The notes under the pieces: generated by a model
Seen by the model: the letters and a program-made list of their open reading frames with translations, nothing else
Database searches by the model: none
What the model was told of the DNA's origin: nothing
DNA from: Streptomyces atroolivaceus
GTDB taxonomy: Bacteria; Actinomycetota; Actinomycetes; Streptomycetales; Streptomycetaceae
Assembly: GCF_000717025.1 (NCBI RefSeq)
Contig: NZ_JNXG01000018.1
Coordinates: 248,001 to 312,000, forward strand
Direction of reading: 5' to 3'
Length of the DNA stretch: 64,000 nucleotides
In this document: positions 58,213 through 64,000 of the stretch, in pieces
How positions within the stretch are numbered: the first letter of the stretch is position 1
Layout: each line of letters starts with the position of its first letter
Position numbers and translations under genes: made by a program

Positions 58213-59646
58213 TCATGCCTCGACGCGGGCGACCAACACGCAGGCGTCGTCGAACCGTTCGGACGATCCGAGCTCCTCGACCACGGTCCGTACGCAGTCC
58301 TGCGCCGAGCGGGCCTGCGCGAACCGAGGCGCCAGCCCCAGAAGCACGTCCGGGCCGGCGTGCCGGTCGATCTGCCGTGTCAGTCCGTCGGTGTGCAGCA
58401 CGAGCACGTCGCCCGGCAGCAGGTCCACCTGGTCCTGCTCGTAGGTGACTCCGGAAGCCGCCCCCAGCAGCACGCCGTCCGGCAGGGGCAGAGGGTGCCC
58501 CTCTCCGTTGCGGAACAGCAGCGGCGCGGGGTGCCCTGCCTGTGCCCAGGTGAGCCTGCCGGTCGTCTGGTCGAAGGTGCAGCACACGGCGCTTCCCAGG
58601 GCCGGCTGTGCCGAGCATTCGATCAGCTGGTTCAGATGACCCATGACCGCCCCCGGGCCGATCCCGGCCACGGCCATGCCGCGCAGTGCGCCGAGCAGCA
58701 TCGCCATGGCCGAGGTGGCCGGGATCCCGTGGCCGGTGAGGTCACCGACGGTGAGCAGGGTTCTTCCGTCAGGAAGCGGCAGCGCGTCGTACCAGTCGCC
58801 GCCGATGAGATCGCTCGACCCCGAGGGCAGGTAGTGGGCGGCGATGTCCAGCCCGCCCGCGCCCTGGCCGGGTATCGGCAGCGAGCCGCGCCACGGCGGG
58901 AGAACAGCCTCCTGGAGCTGTACCGCCATCCGGTGTTCGGCGCTGGCCATCTGTTCGCGGCGGCGCAGCGTGTCCCGTGTCCTGCCCACGATGCGCTGGC
59001 TGCGCCTCAGACTGCTGACATCACGCAGGACCGCCCACATGGAAGCGGTGCAGCCGTCCGTGTCGAGGACGGGCTCTCCCATCATGTGCAGCGTCCGCAT
59101 ACCGCCGTCGGACAAAAGGATCCTGAACTCGCCGTCTATCGGCCTGCCGTCCACCAGGCAGTCGGTCACCATGGATGTGAGCAGAGGCTGGTCCTCCGCG
59201 AGGACGACGGACGGCAGTTCGTCGAGGGACAGCCCTCCTGTCCCCGGCGCCCTCCCGAAGATCTGATGGAGCTCGTCGGACCAGCTGACCTCATCGGTGA
59301 GCAGATTCCACTCGGCGCTGCCCACCCTGCTGAGGAGCGAGCCCGTGGGAGCCCCGGCCGAAGTCTCCGGGCCGGTGTCTCCCGGGGCGCCGGCGGCCGA
59401 CGCGTGGGGGATGCCGTCCCGCAGCTGCCCCAGATGCTCGCCGAGGTCGTCGAGCTGGTGGACCGCGAGCTCGCAGAGCGCCCGCTGCCAGCGCAGCTGG
59501 GGATCGTCGTCCTCGATCACTGAGGCGTCGCGCCGCACGGCGTCCACGTCGCCGCGCAACAGCCGGGTCCGGTTGATCAGGGCGTCCACGGCATCGCGTT
59601 CGGGTGGCTGTGGGGCGGGGCGGTCCGCAAACAGATGGGACGGCAT
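58213..59646 (-). CDS. PAS and PP2C (SpoIIE-type) phosphatase
   Basis: 477 residues from MPSHLFADRPAPQPP at 59646, with CGGAG at suitable spacing. An N-terminal helical segment (1-100) precedes a PAS-like sensor (about 105-225: GSAEWNLLTDEVSWSDELHQ, FGRAPGTGGLSLDELPSVVL, FRILLSDGGMRTLHMMGEPV). The SpoIIE/RsbU phosphatase domain (about 265-475) has GGDWYDALPLPDGRTLLTVG with the first metal Asp, DLTGHGIPATSAMAMLLGAL, and the C-terminal FDDACVLVARV. It would dephosphorylate an anti-anti-sigma protein to adjust a stress sigma factor; no sigma partner lies nearby. Confidence 0.88.
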   Translation of the reverse strand: MPSHLFADRPAPQPPERDAVDALINRTRLLRGDVDAVRRDASVIEDDDPQLRWQRALCELAVHQLDDLGEHLGQLRDGIPHASAAGAPGDTGPETSAGAPTGSLLSRVGSAEWNLLTDEVSWSDELHQIFGRAPGTGGLSLDELPSVVLAEDQPLLTSMVTDCLVDGRPIDGEFRILLSDGGMRTLHMMGEPVLDTDGCTASMWAVLRDVSSLRRSQRIVGRTRDTLRRREQMASAEHRMAVQLQEAVLPPWRGSLPIPGQGAGGLDIAAHYLPSGSSDLIGGDWYDALPLPDGRTLLTVGDLTGHGIPATSAMAMLLGALRGMAVAGIGPGAVMGHLNQLIECSAQPALGSAVCCTFDQTTGRLTWAQAGHPAPLLFRNGEGHPLPLPDGVLLGAASGVTYEQDQVDLLPGDVLVLHTDGLTRQIDRHAGPDVLLGLAPRFAQARSAQDCVRTVVEELGSSERFDDACVLVARVEA

Positions 59647-60167
59647 CTGGTACTCCGATACAGGCGGTGCGGCCGGTTCGTGGGGGTGGACCGAACACGA
59701 CTGTTGCACAGGCCGGGGAGCCCCGTAAGGGCTTTGGCAACACTCGACACGTTCTTGCTTCCGGCATATGCCGTCGGCCGGGTGGGGCCGTGGTCCGCCG
59801 AACACCCTTGCGCTTCCTGGTGAGTTGACGCAAGTCGACCGGCGTGAGCAGCTCGATGTGCGCCCGCGCGCGCGGCCCTGCGCGGCTCGCACCGGCTTGG
59901 ATCAGGGCATATGCGGGGGTGGTGCGGCGCCGGGATCAAGGGCCGGCGCCGTGAGCGGGGTGCGGTCGGCGGCATGTGCGGTGCGACGGGCGGGCCGCCA
60001 TGTCGTCCGCCTGTTCGGGACTCGGTCGTGGAGGGCGTGCGGCGCATGGTGCCGCGGGTTCCGGTGGCGGGAATGGTGATGCGTCCGCGTGTGTTGAGGC
60101 GGTCAGAAACGAAAACGACACCCATTGCCATCCTGGGAGTGGGGTCGGGATCCCCTCTGGAGGCCTC
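59647..60167. other. Non-coding stretch before rpmG
   Basis: 520 bases between the start of the phosphatase gene and rpmG. No gene seen; frames here are Arg/Pro shadows. The last 60 bases contain an A-rich segment that may be a Zur site (60112-60130). Confidence 0.5.
60112..60130. promoter_or_regulatory. Candidate Zur box upstream of the L33 gene
   Basis: AAAACGACACCCATTGCCA lies 38-56 bases before the start and resembles the GAAAACGAnnnnCATTxxCA arrangement I associate with actinobacterial Zur sites. The palindrome is imperfect. Zinc control would be expected for a zinc-free L33 paralogue. Confidence 0.3.
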
Positions 60168-60332
60168 ATGGCACGCAGTGAGACCAGGCCCGTCGTCCTG
60201 CTCCGGTCCACGGCCGGAACCGGCCACACCTACGTGACGCGGAAGAACCGGCGCAACGATCCGGACCGCCTCGAACTGCGGAAGTTCGATCCGGCCGCAG
60301 GGCGTCACGTCGTGTTCCGCGAGGCGCGCTGA
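60168..60332 (+). CDS. rpmG: 50S ribosomal protein L33, zinc-free paralogue
   Basis: 54 residues, GGAGG site. [48 protein letters not shown] is L33; the CxxC pairs of the zinc-binding form are absent. Bacteria use such C-minus copies to spare zinc during starvation. The usual companions (rpmB, rpsN copies, a metal transporter) are not next to it. Confidence 0.93.
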   Translation: MARSETRPVVLLRSTAGTGHTYVTRKNRRNDPDRLELRKFDPAAGRHVVFREAR

Positions 60333-60652
60333 CGATCGGCGGTATCGCCCTCCCGTCGCCTGCGGAACCGCCCCGGCCTGCGGGGTCGTGGTGTGGATCA
60401 CATGGCAGGGGGTGGAGGTGCGGGAACGATGGATGGTGGTTTATCGTTCATCTACGCGTGGGGGTGAGTGGCCGGATCCTGTCGAGCAGTGATTCCGTCT
60501 TCGCCTTCGCACACGAGCCGCCCCGGCTGGATTCCCCCGATCCGGCCGGGGCTTCCCCTTTTCCGGCCGGATGACGCGCCTCAGGTCTCGGACCGGCTGT
60601 GCTCACCCTGCGCCCGGGGCGGGACTGGGCAGCGCTCACAGGAGGGCCGCGC
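60333..60652. other. Intergenic stretch, nothing supported
   Basis: 320 bases between rpmG and the convergent TPR gene. I see no gene and no clean terminator; frames are shadows. Confidence 0.5.
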
Positions 60653-61153
60653 TCACATGGTCTGCGTGAGATCCCTCGCGTAGTGCTCGATAGCGGGCCG
60701 ATACCGCTGTACGGGCGGACTGTCGCTCGTCGTCGCCACCAGTCGCAGCAGCAGCTGCATGGCCTCGTGATGCTCGCCGGTGTTGAACAGGGCCATGGAC
60801 AGGAAGGTCCGCATCGCCCCGTTCTCCGGAAATTCGGACACGCCGCGCCGAAGCGTCTCGACGGCCTGCCCGAATCTGCCCAGGACGCGATAGGTGCTGC
60901 CCAGCCCGAGCAGTGCGCCCTGGCGGTCCTCCTCCGTGAGGCCGTCGCCCTGCAGGCTCCGCTCGTAGTACGGCACGGCCTCGGCCTCCAGGCCGAGCAC
61001 ATCGTGGACCCACGCGGTCTGGTAGGCGACGTCAGCTGCGTCGGGGAACGCGGCGGTGAGGGAGAGGAGGCGCTCCCGGGCCTGTTCGGGATGACCCTGT
61101 TCGCGCAGCCGCACGGCTTCGGCCAGCAGTTCGTCCTTCTTCTGTGCGCTCAT
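60653..61153 (-). CDS. Tetratricopeptide repeat (Tpr_5-like) protein
   Basis: 166 residues from MSAQKKDELLAEAVRLREQG at 61153; the frame continues upstream but overlaps the VanZ-like gene. It has about three TPR units (GHPEQARERLLSLTAAFPDA, VLGLEAEAVPYYERSLQGDG, VLGRFGQAVETLRRGVSEFP, LFNTGEHHEAMQLLLRLVAT). Cytosolic; in other Streptomyces the same protein is annotated only as TPR. Divergent from the VanZ-like gene, with about 60 bases between the starts. Confidence 0.82.
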   Translation of the reverse strand: MSAQKKDELLAEAVRLREQGHPEQARERLLSLTAAFPDAADVAYQTAWVHDVLGLEAEAVPYYERSLQGDGLTEEDRQGALLGLGSTYRVLGRFGQAVETLRRGVSEFPENGAMRTFLSMALFNTGEHHEAMQLLLRLVATTSDSPPVQRYRPAIEHYARDLTQTM

Positions 61154-61214
61154 GCGCTCATGGTCGCACCCGGTCCGGGGTGTGGGCGCCAGGGTTGGGG
61201 GCATCCGTTCCGCC

Positions 61215-62000
61215 ATGACAGCAGAGGCGGATAGTAGTGCACGACGCAGGAGTGTGGGACGTCTGTTGCTGCGCGCGGCAGCGCTGGCCGCGGCGTTCCT
61301 GGCGCTCGTCGCGTTCTCCGTGGTCCTGGCGAAGGTGACGCTCACGCCGTCACCGGCGTCGGAGGACATCGTGACGTCCAATCTGAAGCCGGGGCGGTCC
61401 CTGCGACAGTACGCGGAGGATTACACCTTCCTCGCGGCGTGCAAACAGGCAGGCGGCAATCTGCTGCTCGGCGCACCGTTCGGGGTGCTGCTGCCGATCC
61501 TGGTTCCGCGCCGGCTCCGGATGATCCGGATGACCGTGCTGACCGTGCTCGTCATAGCGGTCGTGGAACTCGCGCAGGGCGCTCTCGTGGCGGGGCGGGC
61601 CTTCGACATCGACGACGTGATCCTCAATACGGCCGGTGCGCTGCTTGGCTACGCCCTGATCGGACGTCGCCTCAGTCACCGCTATCACGTGCTTTCGGAC
61701 GAACCGGTCGCAGCGGACACGGAGAAGCCCGCACGACGGGCCCCGGCCAGGACCGGGCCGGCCCTCGGCAGCCGGGCGAAGCCGGGCACGGAGGCGAAGA
61801 CCGGCACGAAGGCGAAGCGGGCTGCCAGGCCGACGGCGTGGATCAAGGCGAAGCGCGGCGGCCGGCCCCGGACGGAGCCCACCGCACGCCGGAGCGCGTC
61901 CGCGCCGGTGGCTCGCGGACGCGCTCTGCTCGACAGGTGGCGCAGTCGTCGGGAGGGCCCGGGCGGGGGAGCGCCCGGAGCCCGCCGACGCGGAGCCTAG
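61215..62000 (+). CDS. VanZ-like membrane protein with long basic C-terminus
   Basis: 261 residues. Four membrane helices: LLLRAAALAAAFLALVAFSV, a second at LLLGAPFGVLLPILV, a third at IRMTVLTVLVIAVVELAQG and a fourth at DDVILNTAGALLGYALIG; the VanZ-family residues are in VELAQGALVAGRAFDIDDVI LN. The last ~95 residues (from RRLSHRYHVLS) are a Lys/Arg/Ala/Gly-rich, probably disordered tail with repeats of the KAK/GTKAKR type. Function unknown; VanZ itself gives low-level teicoplanin resistance. The stop shares CTAG with the cellulase stop on the other strand. Confidence 0.82.
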   Translation: MTAEADSSARRRSVGRLLLRAAALAAAFLALVAFSVVLAKVTLTPSPASEDIVTSNLKPGRSLRQYAEDYTFLAACKQAGGNLLLGAPFGVLLPILVPRRLRMIRMTVLTVLVIAVVELAQGALVAGRAFDIDDVILNTAGALLGYALIGRRLSHRYHVLSDEPVAADTEKPARRAPARTGPALGSRAKPGTEAKTGTKAKRAARPTAWIKAKRGGRPRTEPTARRSASAPVARGRALLDRWRSRREGPGGGAPGARRRGA

Positions 62001-63739
62001 AGCGCCGGGTAGGCGTTCTTCATGAGCTCCTGGAACTGGGCGGAGAACCACTTGCCCGAGACGGGGGCATCGCCCAGGGCTCCGGACATGTTGTTGTTGT
62101 TGCGGGCGTTACCGGTGTACGTCGGGTCGCACATCCGGTCGAATCCCTTGCCCTCGTCGTTCGGGATCGCCTTGCTGGAGCCGTCCGACTCCCCCGGGGG
62201 CTTCATCCAGACGTACGCGTCGATGCCGGCTTCCGGCGCTGCCTGCGGCCGCTCGCCGAGGCCTGCTCCGGACTGGTTGCACCAGTTGCCCAGGTGGATG
62301 CGCCGGTCGTAGCGCCCGCCGTTCACATAGGTGTCGACATTGGTGGAGGCGCCCGGACCGCTCGGCCGGTTCGCGCCGCCCCAGCCGTTGCGCGAGGTGT
62401 CGATGAGCATGCCGATGTCGGAGTTGAAGCCGACCGAGACCAGCTCGTTGCGGAACGCCTGGGCGAAGGAGAGCTCGTCCGTGTAACGGTTCCAGTCGAC
62501 CCACTTGGACTGCCTGACAGACGTTCCGTTCACGGCGTCGTCGATGGAGAAGTTCTCCTCCTTCAAGGCGCTGTAGTTGGCCGTGTTGGTGATGAAGCCG
62601 TGGACGTCGTTGACGGTCGCGCCCTCGGCGGTCGCGGCCTCGTGGAAGATGTCGGCGGAGGCGCCGAAGTTGTCGTCCCAGCCGATCCAGCCGTGGTGTC
62701 CCGCGTCGATGTAGTTGTAGACGTTCGGCGCGTCGCCGAGCTTGTTGAGCGCGTAGCCGACGCCCTTGACGTAGTTCCCGTTGGCCTTCATGACGTCACA
62801 GGCCGGCGTGGCGGTGGGCCGGCCGCCCGCGTTGGTCACGAGGTTCGGCAGGGAGTCGATCTCGACGGTGGTGACGATGCGCAGACCCGCGTACTTCGCG
62901 TCGGCGAGGATGGCCGCGATCGGGTCGATGTACTCGGACTTGTAGCGACCGATCTCGGTCGGGCCGAGCTCACCGTTGGAGGCGAGTGCCGCACAGTCGC
63001 GCCCGGGCAGGTTGTAGATGACGAGCTGGACGACGAGTTCGCCGGAACCCTTCTGGGTCAGGGCCTCGTCCAGGTGGTCACGCAGACCCATTCCGCCGTT
63101 GGCACCCTCGATGGCGGCGATACGGTCGAGCCACACACCCGTCGGCTGGTTCGAGATCCGGCTGCCGCCCGGTTCGGCGGCGGCGTTGGCCGACCACTCG
63201 GGATTCACGTAGACCTTGGCGCCCTGGTAAGGGTTGTCCGCCTGCTCACCCGCGGGCGGGTCGGTGGGGTCCGGGGGATCGGTCGGACCAGTGGTGCCTC
63301 CGTCACAGGTGACGCCGTTCAGCTTGAACGTCGCGGGCACGGTGCTGTTGCCGTTCCCGGTCGCGTTGAAGCCGAAGGTGGCGGAGGATCCGGTGGCCAG
63401 GGTGGCGTTGTAGCCGGCGTCCTTCGCGGTGACGGCGGCGCCGCTCTGCGAGACGGTGGCGTTCCAGCCCTGGCTGACCTTCTCGCCGCCCGCGAACGAC
63501 CACTGCAGCTGCCAGCCGGAGATGGCGTCGCCCAGGTTCTTGACGCTCACCGAGGCCGTGAGCCCTCCGTTCCACTGGTTCTGGATCTTGTAGTCGACGG
63601 TGCATCCAGCAGCCGCTGCTGCGGAGGCCCCGAAGGGCGCGACCGCGGCGGCGGAGCCTGCGGCAGCGGCGACGAGTGCTCCTGCGGCTATGAGCGCCGT
63701 TCGGGATCGGCGCAGGGTGGTGCGGCTCGTGCGGCTCAT
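61997..63739 (-). CDS. Secreted GH6 cellulase with N-terminal CBM2
   Basis: 580 residues. Tat-like signal (MSRTSRTTLRRSRTALIAAG) to about residue 44. CBM2 at 45-143 (CTVDYKIQNQWNGGLTASVS, GYNATLATGSSATFGFNATG). Pro/Thr linker TGPTDPPDPTDPPAG. GH6 domain 170-580: NPYQGAKVYVNPEW, VVQLVIYNLPGRDCAALASN (acid Asp in GRDC), VTTVEIDSLPNLVT, YNYIDAGHHGWIGWDDNFGA, GMLIDTSRNGWGG and DAYVWMKPPGESDG. The long insertions favour the exo-acting cellobiohydrolase (Cel6B) type over endoglucanase. It degrades cellulose from the non-reducing end outside the cell. Confidence 0.9.
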   Translation of the reverse strand: MSRTSRTTLRRSRTALIAAGALVAAAAGSAAAVAPFGASAAAAAGCTVDYKIQNQWNGGLTASVSVKNLGDAISGWQLQWSFAGGEKVSQGWNATVSQSGAAVTAKDAGYNATLATGSSATFGFNATGNGNSTVPATFKLNGVTCDGGTTGPTDPPDPTDPPAGEQADNPYQGAKVYVNPEWSANAAAEPGGSRISNQPTGVWLDRIAAIEGANGGMGLRDHLDEALTQKGSGELVVQLVIYNLPGRDCAALASNGELGPTEIGRYKSEYIDPIAAILADAKYAGLRIVTTVEIDSLPNLVTNAGGRPTATPACDVMKANGNYVKGVGYALNKLGDAPNVYNYIDAGHHGWIGWDDNFGASADIFHEAATAEGATVNDVHGFITNTANYSALKEENFSIDDAVNGTSVRQSKWVDWNRYTDELSFAQAFRNELVSVGFNSDIGMLIDTSRNGWGGANRPSGPGASTNVDTYVNGGRYDRRIHLGNWCNQSGAGLGERPQAAPEAGIDAYVWMKPPGESDGSSKAIPNDEGKGFDRMCDPTYTGNARNNNNMSGALGDAPVSGKWFSAQFQELMKNAYPAL

Positions 63740-63754
63740 GCGAATTCCGTTTCC

Positions 63755-64000
63755 TCAGCTGTCGAGGGCGCGCAGATGATCACGCAGCCCGTTTCCGTAC
63801 GGGGTGGGGGTACCGTCGTAGTCGCTGATCAAGGACGGGGCCGTGGAGCGGTCCCAGGTGTTCCAGGTCCGTCCGAGGGAAGGGTTGCTGGTCGTCGAAC
63901 CCCTGCATGACCCGGTCGGCGGGGCCGGTGGGAGCAGGTGTTCTCGCCGATCTCGCCTGCGGCGAGGGGGACTTCGGCCCGACGGGTGCGAGGGGGGCGG
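63755..64000 (-). CDS. C-terminal fragment of a probable secreted glycoside hydrolase (cut by window end)
   Basis: On the minus strand a frame open to the window edge ends TWNTWDRSTAPSLISDYDGT, PTPYGNGLRDHLRALDS before TGA at 63757-63755. This tail resembles the ends of secreted Streptomyces glycoside hydrolases (SAPSLLxDYxGxPTPYGxxLRDHL), but I cannot name the family. The part nearer the edge is Pro/Arg-rich and may be in another frame, so the gene could be damaged. It would lie upstream of the GH6 gene on the same strand. Confidence 0.4.
   Translation of the reverse strand, partial: PPPSHPSGRSPPRRRRDRREHLLPPAPPTGSCRGSTTSNPSLGRTWNTWDRSTAPSLISDYDGTPTPYGNGLRDHLRALDS

Overview
The window is high-GC actinobacterial DNA, almost certainly from a Streptomyces chromosome. 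It carries a complete whiE-type spore-pigment type II polyketide cluster, a two-domain geosmin synthase, an NsdA-like sporulation/antibiotic regulator, a Hanks-type kinase with C-terminal TPR repeats and secreted CBM2-bearing cellulose/xylan hydrolases. No rRNA, tRNA or CRISPR array was seen.

Layout. 0-12 kb is ordinary housekeeping and stress sequence: the end of a phosphoketolase gene, a BaeRF3-like protein divergent from a DUF1269 membrane protein, a glutaminase fused to a STAS domain, a secreted endonuclease I, an RlmG-like methyltransferase, a TPR kinase, a DinB-like protein and a PYROXD2-like oxidoreductase. 12.5-20.5 kb holds extracellular functions: a GH10 xylanase with CBM2, a secreted serine hydrolase, an acyl-CoA synthetase, and a small secreted protein beside a class F sortase. 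20.5-23.5 kb has phenylacetate-CoA ligase (paaK) with a PaaR-like operator, and an old-yellow-enzyme gene under a MerR-type promoter whose regulator survives only as a C-terminal fragment.

23.5-32.3 kb is an eroded accessory region. Remnants of IS5-, IS630- and IS110-like transposases, of cutA and of a truncated small membrane protein lie among intact genes: a DHFR-like reductase, a HEAT-like protein, a two-gene toxin-antitoxin module with a palindromic operator, a DUF6357-like protein and a HAF-repeat secreted protein. It also contains a perfect 70-bp palindrome. A divergent TetR/SDR pair with twin operators closes the region.

34-39.7 kb is a tightly overlapping six-gene minus-strand operon: a DUF1684 protein followed by a complete dipeptide/nickel-type ABC importer. 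39.8-40.3 kb holds two more transposase scraps (IS5- and ISL3-like). 40.7-47.9 kb is the pigment cluster: an FAD hydroxylase divergent from ORFI, cupin, KS-alpha, KS-beta, ACP, aromatase/cyclase and TcmI-like cyclase. A convergent O-methyltransferase follows across a strong bidirectional terminator.

49-64 kb holds a secreted beta-helix protein, an ACT-domain protein, geosmin synthase, a secreted amidase, a phosphotransferase, the NsdA-like regulator, a PAS/PP2C phosphatase, a zinc-free L33 paralogue, a TPR protein, a VanZ-like membrane protein, a GH6 cellulase with CBM2, and the tail of another probable hydrolase at the edge. Family names come from reading the translations by eye; no search was run.
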